This document shows positions 51,291 through 64,000 of a stretch of 64,000 nt of DNA, one piece after another. Within the stretch, counting starts at the first letter, position 1; each line of letters starts with the position of its first letter. The notes beneath the pieces are model-generated. The model worked only from the letters and a program-made list of their open reading frames with translations. It ran no database searches and was not told the origin of the DNA. The position numbers and the translations under genes were made by a program. Location: assembly GCA_028564675.1 (NCBI GenBank), contig JAOVVO010000149.1:1-64000 (forward strand), read 5' to 3'. The stretch comes from Onchocerca lupi. Taxonomy: Eukaryota; Nematoda; Chromadorea; Rhabditida; Onchocercidae.

Positions 51291-54200
51291 TGTTTAATTG
51301 ATAATAACAATGATAAAAACGGTGGTAAAAGAAGCCTTGCTGTTGATTATATATTTTGCGACCCGTTAATTGTTTTAAATCTAAAATTTCAAAATTAAAT
51401 AATCAAACTTATTTACGATCAATTAGATATTTAAATGCAGATGACAATGGGTTAATGATCAGCAAGGAAGACTGATAAAATATATCATATGGTGATAACC
51501 ATGATGTCTGATGCTAATGATAGTAGCAGTAGTAGTAATAATCGGTGTTAAATCATTTCAAGGATGGCAGAGAATGGGAGAAAGAGAAATGAATATTAAG
51601 GAGGAATCTGTGATATTGTAATTATCATTGTTATCATTATTATTATCACTTATCTGTCAAAGTTACCTATGAACAATTATGTCAAGTTACTTTTAGACAA
51701 CAAATCATCAACAATGAAAACAACTACTAAGCACTATCATCGATACATTCGTTGTTTATAGGGAGGAGTTATGTCTTTTTTTTTTTTTAAATCCAATTTT
51801 GACCCAATTTCGAAAATAGAATTCATTTTTGTGCTTATTTTAGAATGCTTATCTTGTATCTGTTTGATATTATCAGTATAAACAGTAAAAGATTTAAAAG
51901 AAGCAGCAGTAGTTGTTGAATAATTTTTCACAATATTTTCTTTTGTTGTAGTCATTTACACATCCATCAAATTTCACTCTTTCAAGTTTAGCCATTTTTG
52001 CTACAAACAACAACAATTATTAAAAAACTATTTTAAGAGAAAATTTATGTAAAAGGAGTCTATTTTTATATAAATTGCAAGCGAATTTTTTGTTGCCTTT
52101 TTAGCCTTTTCATCCTTTCGCATCTAAATCTCGACATATATTTTAACAATCCGCTTCAAGCGAATAAATTGTATTTCTGAAATACAGCCAGAAAATGCAA
52201 CTTAAATAAGCTAAACATCAATAATATCTTTCCTTATCATCCGATATCAGTACAAAAAAACTCACTTTTTAAAAATCAGTTCAGGAATTTATTTTAAAAT
52301 TTGTGTGTTTTTTTTTTTTTTTTTTTTTTTTTTTTGTACACTTCGAATCATACAAATAAAATTTTTTTAACATAATTGGAATTCCTTCTACGAATTATTG
52401 CATCATCATAACGAGAAGTTGCATTTATCCCCCGACATTTTACACAACTGTTAATGATTTGTGCAGTTTTGTTTGCATTTTACTTTAATCCCAGTTTCAA
52501 TTTAGACAAGTTTTGAAGTTATTTTAATCTAAATTCTGCGAATTTTTGAGATAAGTTAAAAGTGGTCGAAAATTAGAATACTAGACTCAAAAAATAGATA
52601 AAAAAGAATTGCGCAATTTAAATTAAATAGTTTCCCGTTATTTTTTTCAATTTATTTAATCAACAAAACGATGGTTTACTTCAAGATGTATTCAACATGA
52701 AATAGATCACTTAAATGTATATTTTTTATTAGAATTTATCTAAATTAAAGTATGACATGGCTATGAAAAAAGCCAAGAGATTCAGAAGCGCCATGAGTGA
52801 TGAGCCCACCTAGGCCATTTCAATAGACCAAAATAGTATAGTAAGTACCACTAGTCTTGTGATTAACAGTCTTAATAATATTCTGTTTCATATTATTCCC
52901 ATAAGTCATTCTTCAAAAAATATTCATTTTATTTCGTCTCATTTCACTACCATTTAGTAAAAAATGTTTCGGTAAGATTGCTCGTTGTGTAACAGAAATC
53001 TAATCCAACACATAACAATTCTTTGTCATTTCAATTTCTTTTAAAATCGTTTCAATCAGTTTTTTTGACAATTTCTTTAAAATTTGGTTGTACTAATGGA
53101 ACACAAACAATTAATATTGCTATGCATCATTACTACTTTCATCAGTCATATCCACTAATTTACATTTCAAATTATTATTCTTACTATATTTTTAATGCAT
53201 CTGAATCCCATCCTTTATCAAACACCCATTTTTTCAATTTTAACATTTACAGTAAGATTTAGATTTAGCAATCCACCAGACGAAAGGAGGCATACTAAAT
53301 AGTTGAAAAAAACTTTTTACAGATCAACTTAAACTTCTAGTTTGATACTTATAAGTAATCAGAATCTGCCACTGCACTGAAATTTTTAAAATGGTTGATA
53401 ATGTAATTTTGCATTTTTCTTAGACGTAATTATATTAGTTAACTCGAGTAACATTTTTATTTGCTGGTAACAATGAGGAGGACACGAAGACGTGAAATGT
53501 ACATATGAGCGTACACGTGTACGTGAATACAAACTTATTAGCGCCATTGCAACATTCTTAAATCTATTTTTAACTTTTATCGATTTAATTAAGGCATTAT
53601 CAACGAAAAATTGAAAAGGAGAGAAGAAAATTTAAATGTTTTCAATTTCAAAAATGTTTAGAGTAACTTAATACTTTCAGCTGCCTATAAAGTCATTACT
53701 AACATTATTTGTTGTTTTTCGATCGATTGACATAGAATTTTCGCTTTTTACTGATTTTCATCCACCACATACATATATATTTTATTTCTAATTAATTGAA
53801 AATAATATAATTAATGGATACTATCAGTAAGAAAAAGCCTAAAAAATTCTGAGAAATAGAAAATGAAAATAATCAAGAAGTGTGTCTTAGTACTGCAATT
53901 TCATTAAAAGTTAAAAGTTAAATTAATTGCCGCTTGATTCCAACGAAAATAAACGTAGCATTTTTACCATTATCAAGATGGATGAATATTTATATAATTA
54001 GAAATGAGGTTTTCTAGACACTGAACTTCTTGGAATGGGCAGAAACTTAAAAAATCAAATTCAAATATAAAAGTTAAATTAACGATGCACAAAATTAATT
54101 GATGCAAATTACTATTTGACAGGGCAAACGATGAAGACAATTCTGTTGTGGCACAAAATCAAAATTTCTCAAAAGTAGATTTATTTTGCAAATCATTCAA

Positions 54201-56479
54201 TTATACGAAGAATAAAGTTCTCTGCATACTTCAGTCGTTCGGGAAATGCCAAAAAAGTAATTTTTAAGATGATATACGACACTAAAGCATCGCCTTTCAA
54301 GTACTATTTGATGTTCAAGCAAAGAACAGAACAAAAATGAGAATATTTGTTTATCAGTTTATCAGTACATTATCTGTATGATTTATTAACTACTATTAAG
54401 AGCTTATTGTTGTAAGTGATATTTCAAATCTCACTCCTGCTATTTTAGTTTTATTTTTTAGTTTCCAGAATTTTCTAGACTTCATATTACTGATAGCATC
54501 AATCATTACCTATTTTTCTGCTGTGCTATTAATTTGTTCTGTTTCTCTGTTTTTTTACTTTTTTTACATTTTTTTATTCTCTTGAATATTAATTTATTAG
54601 CTTTTAATCGATTTCTATTTGATATTCAGATATTTAGAATTTCAAAAATGGATTTTTGTATAGTTAAATTCACAAATTTGCTACTAAATGAATCTCAATT
54701 TAATCTTTGAAGCCATGAATACATCATTTCGAAGCTATCAACTGCAAAGCTTTATTGAGCGTTCCTTCACCCTTGGCTTGTTATTCTTCGTTAAGTAATT
54801 AGAAAAAGAATCGAATATTTGATCATTCAGTGAATCATTGATCGGTCAAAAAACTTTTTAAATTTTGCAACTAAGCGTCTTGATCGCAAGGATAGGAAAA
54901 ATTTCGGTTGATAACAGAATCTCTATCGAAAGTAATAATGCGTTCTGTATCGATAGTTGAAATTTACGTTTTATTTCACAAAACAGAGCCAGCAATGAAA
55001 TTATGCGAATTCTCATAAGAAAATTTTCGAACATTTAGAACCACAAATTAAACAACAGATTTAATTACGTAAAATTATCGGTGAAGTCAAAAGATCGGCT
55101 GATAAAATAAGGATACAGATACTTTAACTTAAACTAATTTCTTTATTTTTAAAGATTCCAAAATTTTATTAATTCAACACAAGCTCTGCAATTTTTATAT
55201 ATTATAATATAGTCCACAACAATACATAAGGCAGGAATTGATTGACGTAATGCTGACGCATGAAATAAGAGTGAAAAATGATTCACGTGAATTCTGATTG
55301 ACGTTATAATATCCTCTTTATCGACGAAAGATAACTATTCACTTAAATGAATTGATGTCAATGTACGTCAACCTATGATATTGTTAATTACATGTATAAC
55401 AAAAAATTCTAAACATTAATATTTGCAGAATTATGCAAAAGTTATTGATAATTTCAAAAGTTATAAATTTTCAAGCCTCTGTCCATATTGCATAATTATG
55501 GACACATATGTGTGATGAATATGGCAAATGAACTGTACAAAGATCAATATTTATAATCAAATTCAACAAATATAATAATGAATTCGAAATGAACAAGTAT
55601 GTTGATCACAATATGAAGATAAGGCAGGAGAGTAAGAAGATATTTCCAAAAATGGAGCATAGTTCTGATTCCATCTTGCAAAATTTCATTTCTTTTCCAA
55701 AAATAGAAATACTTCATTTAATTTAAAAATAGGAATATTCCGTTTGAGTGTGTTAGATTCAAGTCCCATTGAATAGAAGACAGAAGTCTCTTTATCATAT
55801 CATTTTGAAAGTAATCTGAAGCTACAGAATGATATCAATGTTATCATTTCTTATGTATGATATTTTTTTTTTTGAATCATCATAATCTCCTGCCATACAC
55901 AACCGGATTGGTCATTTCAATGTTACTTCAACGAATAGGAAAGAATTTTTTGTGAAGAAAATTTATTTCTCTCTTAGTATCTAAATTAATTAGAATTATT
56001 TGATGCTGTTATCATTTCAATGATTTTTTAGAGATAACTGCCAAAGAAAATACAATGCTGAAAAGATTTTAAGAAGATAGCTAAAGACAAAAACAATTCT
56101 AAAGCTAAAATGATCTGAACAATATTATATGCCTTTGGAAGTGATCTTATTTTCAACATATCCAATTAAATTTAAACAAATTAGACGAACATTCGAACCC
56201 GATATTGCAGACTAAAAAAATGTGAATTATTAAAAGGTATACAAAATAGAGTTGTTTGTCATATCGCATTACTTATTATCTAATATTTCACGGATACCGA
56301 AATTAATAATTAACTTGAAATTTTCCTTCGTTTTCTGAAAGTTTCGTTGCAGTAGTTATTTGGTCAAAAAAAAAAATCAACCAATATAACCTATCTTTTC
56401 AGATTGTATTTTTATTCCTCCCAATTAACCATTTGATTTTTGGCTTAATTTACTGCACAACTACAAACAACTCCATAAA
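51291..56479. other. Gene-poor region between the cysteine-rich gene and latrophilin
   Basis: No supported exon is seen on either strand. It contains a T tract at about 52308-52335, ATT/ATC-rich simple sequence at 51613-51652 and otherwise plain AT-rich DNA. Open frames at 51737-51955 and 53023-53262 lack splice or start context and look like chance frames. It should include the promoter of the cysteine-rich gene and the 3' UTR of the receptor gene. Confidence 0.55.
52308..52335. repeat. Poly(T) tract
   Basis: Uninterrupted run of about 28 T. It could be the poly(A) end of a minus-strand retrosequence, but I see no element body beside it. Confidence 0.7.
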
Positions 56480-59400
56480 TTACAAGCCTTGCACGAAAAC
56501 TGGTGGATTTTTGGACAAATCCATGCGTAGCAACATTCCTGACCTATTATTCGTCACCACTTCGCCATGACATTGCAAGGTTGACGCCGAACTATCGCTA
56601 TATGCCGAATCATCCGATACCCGGGCGATGAAAGTAGATGAAAATGGTGTGGGTGAGTGCTGATGAGTGGCAGAGAGTGAAGTTGATGATGCAGGTTGTG
56701 GTGGAGGAGGAGATGGTGGCGGTGGTGGCGGTGGAAAGTTGGGTGGTGGCCTGAAATGACATGTGCCCAGTTCAGGCCTAACAGTAGAGGATAGGCTAGG
56801 ATTGGGTGCAAAAGTTACAGGAGTTACAGAACTGAAATAGTATTGATTTTGCTCTGGTGGTTGATGATAGTGATTGGATGATGAGGTGCAGAGATCGTCG
56901 TAGCTAATTGTTGCATAATCGTATAAAGCTGAAAAAAAAAATCATCACTAATCAAAGTATAAATTCAAAAATCAATCAATAATCCACATTTGAACATCGC
57001 GCATTTTCAAGTGTTATGTTCAATCCAAAATTCCAATCAAATTCTGACGTTATACGTCAATTAGTAAGCGTCATTTAGTAGCAAAGTATGCAAATAAAAT
57101 ATTCCATTTTAGTGATACGCATTTGAAGTGAAGATGTGAAAACGTTATATATGCACTAAAGATCATATATAACTTCAAAAAGTGCGTGTAAAACTAGCAC
57201 ATTATCACTTATTGAAATAATCAGTCACATTACAAACTGTCGTGCTGCTTGTTTTTTGTTTAGAAATGATGAAATATGAGGAGTGAAACTCTGAGATTAT
57301 TACATATTGCAGATTAAAGCGTTATGCATAGCAATATTGATCGATCATTTCTTGTCTAACAGATGTAGTTTATTGAGCATTGTTAATAAGAAGAAAGAGT
57401 GCAAAATTTGATCTCTTGAAATAAGATTAAGTTCACGATGGCATAGATTAAAGAATAAAATTTACCGTTTGGATTACATCGTTGTCGTGCCAGAAGCATT
57501 TGTACCGAATTATGGTAACGTGGATCAATCGCGGCAACCATGCGCGGTACTGGTAATGATGAATATTTTTCGTTCATTGAAGGGCACTGTAAATGTGAGC
57601 AGATCATAGATTACAGTACGAAAATTAAAAAATACCCGTAATAAGAAGAAGGTGGCGTAAACATGCAATTTAAAAGATAATCACATTTTCTTTTCTTCCT
57701 GTGCCATTTCTCACTAAATTTAAATTCAAATAAATTACAACTTTTTGTCAACTTTTAGGCAAATTTTTAATAAAAGCAATATCTTGATACAAGGCAAAAT
57801 AATAATATGCAAAATTAAACAAAATGAAATTGCCAGCCATGCAAGAAAAACAGAATCAGTGCATTGATTTTCCCGGGTAAACACAATTAATTAAAATAAG
57901 CAACTGCACTTGCTAAAATTCAAAAAACTTTCATCTATTCAAAAAGAAAAATAGAAGCGTAACGGATGCACTACTTTCACTTTCCTTAACAAAGTAATTT
58001 TCCGCAGCGGTGGTTTTGATCCTTCCGCTCTAAACATTCTTTCCGCAGGGTCACTGGCTTTTAAGAGAACTTTTTCAAGTCGTGGATGAGAGTTGTGGTG
58101 TATTCCGGCGGTTTCCGGTCCGATAGTTGGATGATATTCTTGACGGGTCATCGAACAGTCAACATAATGCAGTCTATTCCCAATAAATGGATTATATGAA
58201 AAAGCTTTGGCAATTAGATGTATTTGCACGAAGCTCATATGAAAAGTTAATTAATTAAGCATTAATCCCAGGATAGCACAACTAAAAAATTTACATATTT
58301 ATAACATAATATCGGTAGCGCAGTTGAAGAATATTAATTCACGTGTCGGTGGATATTCCTTTGTATACTTCTAAAGTTTAAAATTTTTACAAAAAATCGA
58401 ATTTAGTTCATCAACTTTTTTTTCCACTAAATTGTGATTTCAGACTGCGAAAAAAAAAAAAAAAAAGGAAAAGATTTCAAAAGAGTATTGGAAATGAAAA
58501 TTTCAGATAAAAAGACGCTGCCATTCATAGTTTTACCGTATCATTTATTCATTTTAATATGTAAACATGCGATTAATGAAAACCGTATCAATCGTAAGAT
58601 TCATCATACCAGCCTACTCGTGATATTAATGATTATATAATGATAAAATTATGTGTAGCGATGACAACAAAACTACAAATAATCTATCTATGAGTGAAGA
58701 ATCTTTCCTAAGAAATTCAGATGCCAAGAATTTGTTTTCTGGACAGGAAAGATAACAAACATTGGCATATGATTTTCTTCGTAAAAATATTTGAAAAAGA
58801 TAAACTGGCATTCCAATTCTTTTGATTTCATATTGAAACATTTTTAGAATTTCCTAATTGAAATTATTTGAAATCCAACCAAAAAAAAAAACATAAAAAG
58901 AAGAAGCAAAAGGGATTAGGATTGAAGGCGATGAAGATGACTGATAAAGCATGACGAACCTCGCCTTACATGAATTATTTGTTCATCAGTTAAACCAGCC
59001 CGTTGAGTAGCCAACAACGGTGAATACTCATCGCTTTTGCCACCAAGATGTTTGGTAAATCTCTTCAATTAAATGATAAAAGAAATGATCGATTACAGTG
59101 ATAATGGTGTGTGTTACTGTAGCGATAACAAACTGATAAGATGGCCGTGCAGTGTGTGATACGACACAGACAGATAAGTAACACAGAGAGTTATATACAT
59201 CATTGCTAATTATTTAACAAAACAAAAATATAGTTTTAAAAAATGCAAAACAAAATAACAAAAAATATTTCAAATTTTCTTCCCAAGTTTCTAGAATAAT
59301 AGCGTAAATAAGTGATTTTTGTGTATTTTGAATATTATTCAATAGAAATTAATAATAATTTTATACATTATTTTTGTGAATATTGAAGACATTTTCCCGG

Positions 59401-62400
59401 ATTATGAAGAAATAAGGAAAATGATTCTAAAAAGCTATAATTTTCAAGTTTAATGATAAGAACTTTAATTAGGCAAATATCACGCATTGTTGTATATATC
59501 CCATTTTCTGCTATTTTTTACAAAAACAACGAGAATGTTCACGTAGAACTCGGACATATAATTTTAATGACGTTTAAATGCTCGCATTTAACTTTTGAAA
59601 AAAAAAAAACAGTCTGGAAAGAAATAATTAGAAAGAACAGTTAACAAAGACTGATATATTAATTATTGTCTTTCGTCAACAGTTTTTTTTTCCAAAGTCA
59701 TTTCAGCCATCGCTTACATATCTTCACATTCTTTCATTTAAAAACGTGTTGCAAACGTGAAAGAGAAGACGGAATAGCAAAACGTGAACGAATTAAAAGT
59801 AGCACAGCCATCCATATCACATGGATGAATAAATAAAATGAAGCAAGCAATTTTATACTTACCAAGAGTTCAGAAGCTGTTGATGAACTAGAACTGACTG
59901 CTTGACCTGCTTTGCCAACGTTACTTGAGGGTAAATATGGCATCGTACGTGACGTGTGACTTGAGTCATCACGTATGCAATTCGGTGCCCAAAAGGAGTG
60001 TTTCACCCATCTCCGATAATCTTTATGCAACTAGAAGAAATGCAACTTTATATTTAAGCATAACAATAATTATAAACATTTAGTGGTCAGTGGACATCAA
60101 ATCCATCGATCAGACAAATTCTTGGCTTGAAAATTTGCAAATTAATACATTATGACAATAATATAGCAGAGAATTAAATCTGATGATAATTCAAAAAGAA
60201 TGGTTTACTGTAACAAATCAAAAAGAGAAAAAATGACGAACTCGATCATTGAAAACGACATGAAATAGAAAAATGAATAATCCTTGAAGGGAATTCATAA
60301 CAGTAAATGCATAAGCCATAATAATTGATTGCTCATCAATCCATAAAAGGCCGAACGTCCAGGTGAGACCCAATAAGGTAACCAGTGCTATTGATCCCTT
60401 CAACCAATTTCTGAAATCTTCTAAAATTGAGCAAATCGGAAAATAATGCGATGATCTACAATAGATTAATGAAGATTATTCAGTAAATGAGACATAACAA
60501 AATGATTTTATAAATAAATTATAAAAAAAAAAAAAAAAGCAAAATGAGTTCGATTTCATCATACAAAACTGATAGATAATTACCATTATCTAACAGAAGT
60601 TATACTTCAATTTTTAAAAAAGAATGTGACAAAGGAAGACATGATTTTTGAAGTATACCTGAAAAAAGAAAAAAAAGGTTTACTTATTCCTGAAAAACTT
60701 CATACCGGACGTTTTTCAATGCATCGCGATCCTGCTTGCATGGCGTGTAACCGATACTGGAATGACTGCATACGATAAATAGTGTCATCACCAGAAAAAT
60801 CGTATTACAAAGCAGGATGACTGCAACCGGTCCAACGAATGCCAGAATAAAGTAATTATCGGATCGCAGCCAACAGTACCGTTCTGTACCGTAGCTGAAT
60901 CGATCGAACCACATCGACACAGCAACAACCGACAGTGGGAATCCTGAAATAGCGAAACCTCGAAATGTATTTATATTCAGGAACTGAGCAATCGTAGCAC
61001 AAATAATAATAATGATGATGAATTTGGAATATGGAAACTGGCGGTCTGGAAAATACCAAATTTATGATAATAATAATAAATTATTTAAAAAATGATTATT
61101 TTTTGAGAGAAAGGGAAAAAAAATTTTTCCTTCAAAATGAGAGAGTTGCTCAACAAAATGGAAGCAAAAGCTTACCGTAACCGAATAAAAGTAGGTAAAA
61201 TCTTTTGGAATCTTTCGATTGAAATACTTCAACCAACATATAGTAAAGTTCGAAACCTTCTAATAACATCCAGGAAAATGCAGCAAGAAAAAAATAATGC
61301 AACACACCGGCTACTATACTACAGTGAAACTGAAAAATAAATCAAGTTCTACATCGAATTTAATTAAAACAGAAGAATTACCATAGCATAAGCATTCCTA
61401 TATTTCTTGGCATAATAATTATTAATGTCAAAGATGTGAAATATTATCAGTATGACCAGTAATTGATAAAAATGCCACAAATATTATTTTCATCGTTTGC
61501 TTTAAATAAAATTAACATTCATTTAATTTGTATGACAGGTACGGTGAATTCGTCTTTCTCTGGTTCTTCTACGAGATTATATCTTCTACGGTGTAACTGA
61601 GAAATTACGTTCACGATCACGCAAATTACGACTAATAAAATTACGATCACGATCACGTAACTTAATAGAAAAACGAATCATTTAAATGAAAATGAAATTC
61701 TTACTGAATTGTTTGTTTGCCAAATACCACCCAGAAAGACCGCTTCAGCTACTAGCAATGATAAGCAGAGATTTTTATGAATAAAAATTCGATCACCACC
61801 ACTGCTACCAAAGCATTGAAATGCGAAAAGTGATAGCAAAAGGCATATTATTGATAATGTACAGCCAGCATAAGTTATGAATGTCAATGCTATGTTATGT
61901 CCGACTGTAAGCTGAAATTATGAATTAAATTTTTACAATTTTAAATTTAAGTATAATTTTTAAAAATTTAAATGTTAAAAAAATTATAAATTAAAATGAA
62001 TTAAAAGTTTTTAAATGAGCTACTATTATGCAATTCACAATTAATCAATAATATTGCTAGATTCCAACTTTCAAGATTTTTTTCATTGGAAATAATTCAA
62101 TAGATTCTTCTTCACGTAAGAGATATTTATCAGGTTTATCGGCAGCATGGAATTATTATATATATAAATATAAAATTAGAAATATCGTAGCGATAAATCA
62201 ATCGTCTTCGTATCAACACGTTCTCTATTACATATAATACTTATCGAACTTTCCAGGATCGATTACACGCAACACTTACGTTACTTTTCAGTGCTGATTA
62301 TACGTAGCACTTGCACAGGGCTTATACAAAATATTCATTAATTTTACTTACCTCCTGGTAATGAACATTCATGAGAACAGCAAAGTACGTCAAATGATTG

Positions 62401-64000
62401 CAATGACATATAGTATGGGTTGTATTATGCAAATTGACCACACAACCATACGATGACCACTGCAAACGTGTATGATTCCACCACACGCATTGTGGCGTGG
62501 AAAGGTTCACTTGATCCTGTCAGATAAATTAATTTAAATGCAAGAATCATTTATTACAGTTATTTAATTGCAACTAATTATCAGTTTTCTTTACTTATTT
62601 TGCTGCTGAAATTAAACATATAGCTCTTTTAAAACTAGATAATACCTTTCATCGATTTTCCTTTTCTTATTGAATAATTACTGTTAATTAAAACCTTTTT
62701 TTCAGTTTAAATTTTACGTTTATAGGTAAATTTTACCTGTAAACGCTAGCTCACCTCCTTGCTTGCTCATTATTGGAAATCAATTATTTAATCTTGTAGC
62801 TGCAGCTATTTTTCCCGCTATTTAGCTGTCAGCTACTTTAGAGAAATAATTCAATTTCTTGAAATTCCGATCTCAAAAAGATTGCTATACCTCTGTTGAA
62901 AATGTAATAATGACTGGTTTTTGAAGATGATCAATGGTTTGAATTTTGTTATCGCTATTTATTATTGATAAGGAGACTATTTTTGATGCAACTTGTCGTG
63001 GTACCACGGTACCATCTGCATTTTGGAGTGGTTCAGGTTCCAGATATTTACCCATCGATGAATATGCCACATAAAGAATTTTGGATTCATCTGTAATATA
63101 TCTTCCGACAAGTCACACATAAATTGGATTTTTTTAAAAAATTGCAACGTGCTACAGCATAGAAGTATCTTTGAATTGACCGAAGAACTTAAATTCTGGA
63201 ATTTCAATTCATTCAAACATTTTTATCCTCTAATCTTTTCAGTTCCAGGATAACATGAATGAAGGAATATTATGCAACTATAATAAGCAATTTTAATAAC
63301 GAAGGGAAAATCAACAAACCGATCGCATTATTACGCAAAGTCAATGCCTCTCGCGGAATATTAACTGTATCGTCGGTTGTACGATACAAGCTCGTACTTG
63401 GAAAAGCTATATAATCATATACTCGAACAGCTGATAGTTCAAGTCCAACATCTGAAAGTTATAATTCGTGTAGATTCTGCCGTATTTGCACGTTGTAATC
63501 AGCAATTGAAAATCAAATTCATTAAGAATCGAAATTAAAATCTCATTCTTAATCGCCAAAATGGTACTACATTATTAGGACAGTATCATAGAATGAATCA
63601 TAATTATAATTTTCAACAGAAGTATTACTATGAAGACCAAGGACAGAATTTGAATTACTGCAATCATTTCGAACTAAGAATTAGAAGAATGCCTTAAAAT
63701 TACTAAAATTATTGAAGGAGAGAGGGAGGCAAATTTTCCAAGATCTTTAGACTCTCAAGTAATTCAAATCAGTTAATTAATCTCATTACTGTTAGATATT
63801 AAAGATGAAAAAATTTTACACAAACCAAATCAATAACATATAATGTTTTACAACCAATTTCATCATTGAACAAACACGAACTATTGATTGCTTTTTTTTT
63901 TTTTAAGAAATTTGATGAGATTATTCCAAGCAGTTCAAAATATATGCAAAAGAGGTATCGTACCGATATTAGGTTTCATGATGATCCTCGGTGCATCAGG
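56480..64000 (-). CDS. lat-1: Latrophilin-type adhesion GPCR, 5' end outside window
   Basis: Plasma-membrane receptor of the latrophilin family. Exons (minus): from the window edge to 63964, then 63320-63451, 62891-63090, 62352-62516, 61705-61911, 61176-61329, 60706-60943, 60242-60410, 59863-60030, 58970-59062, 58343-58370 (small, tentative), 57981-58204, 57466-57586 and 56480-56928; about 794 residues visible. Seen: the end of a GAIN domain (VGLELSAVRVYDYI), the GPS with CVWWNHT, four Cys and CHCNHLTYFAVL (cleavage expected between L and T), then seven membrane helices including HNIALTFITYAGCTLSII, FSWMLLEGFELYYMLVEVF, TLLGLTWTFGLLW and MNSLQGLFIFLFHVVFNDR. The cytoplasmic tail of about 360 residues is Ser-rich and ends in a Pro-rich part and VQGL. 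The lectin and hormone-receptor domains must lie upstream. Known: nematode LAT-1 acts in cell polarity and pharyngeal signalling and has been linked to the drug emodepside. lat-1 rather than lat-2 is inference. Confidence 0.92.
56695..56756. repeat. GGTGGC/GGTGGA simple repeat coding polyproline
   Basis: GC-rich trinucleotide-like repeat within the last receptor exon; on the minus strand it encodes a run dominated by proline. It is in frame and uninterrupted. Confidence 0.8.

Noticed and set aside
51737..51955. 72-codon minus-strand Thr/Lys-rich open frame
   Set aside because: I considered it as a 5' exon of the cysteine-rich gene, but the signal-peptide exon at 51222-51290 joins in phase and completes the gene.
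1..64000. CRISPR arrays, rRNA, tRNA or bacterial operons
   Set aside because: None was recognised. The whole window reads as intron-containing nuclear DNA, although a tRNA scan could not be run.

Overview
This is a eukaryotic, AT-rich, intron-rich window that most likely comes from a nematode, probably a filarial or related spirurid worm. The evidence is the short genes with many small introns, acceptors ending mostly in TTTCAG, orthologues of nematode genes (SPV-1-like RhoGAP, latrophilin, NOC2/PRO-2), a pair of MSP-domain genes, and candidate trans-splice acceptors just upstream of several start codons. The genus is an inference. I rebuilt exons by hand from splice signals, reading-frame phase and remembered family alignments; no transcript data or searches were used.

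Layout: (1) 157-4401 (+), the 3' part of a C1-RhoGAP gene of the SPV-1/ARHGAP29/HMHA1 type; (2) 9058-12725 (+), cystathionine gamma-lyase, with a possible alternative last exon ending at 13035; (3) and (4) 14984-17222 and 18615-20707 (-), two tandem paralogues with an MSP-like domain and one C-terminal membrane helix; (5) 21452-27270 (+), nucleolar complex protein 2 (NOC2); (6) 27788-31681 (-), glutathione synthetase; (7) 37627-44552 (+), an Inscuteable homologue; (8) 46197-51290 (-), a secreted protein with two homologous cysteine-rich domains that I cannot assign to a known family; (9) 56480-64000 (-), the C-terminal two thirds or so of a latrophilin-type adhesion GPCR whose 5' end lies outside the window. 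Long gene-poor stretches lie at 4.4-9.0, 31.7-37.6 and 51.3-56.5 kb.

How the genes relate: cystathionine gamma-lyase makes cysteine and glutathione synthetase finishes glutathione, so two steps of one thiol pathway lie about 15 kb apart, though nothing shows co-regulation. SPV-1-like RhoGAP, Inscuteable and latrophilin all bear on cell contractility, polarity or division orientation in animals. NOC2 acts in ribosome assembly. There is no operon-like tight spacing of co-directional genes.

The most interesting items are the duplicated cysteine-rich domain gene with conserved intron phase, the MSP-like pair in which one copy appears to have moved a splice acceptor past an in-frame stop, a GC-rich hairpin element with Helitron-like ends, and a 45-bp fold-back in a RhoGAP intron.
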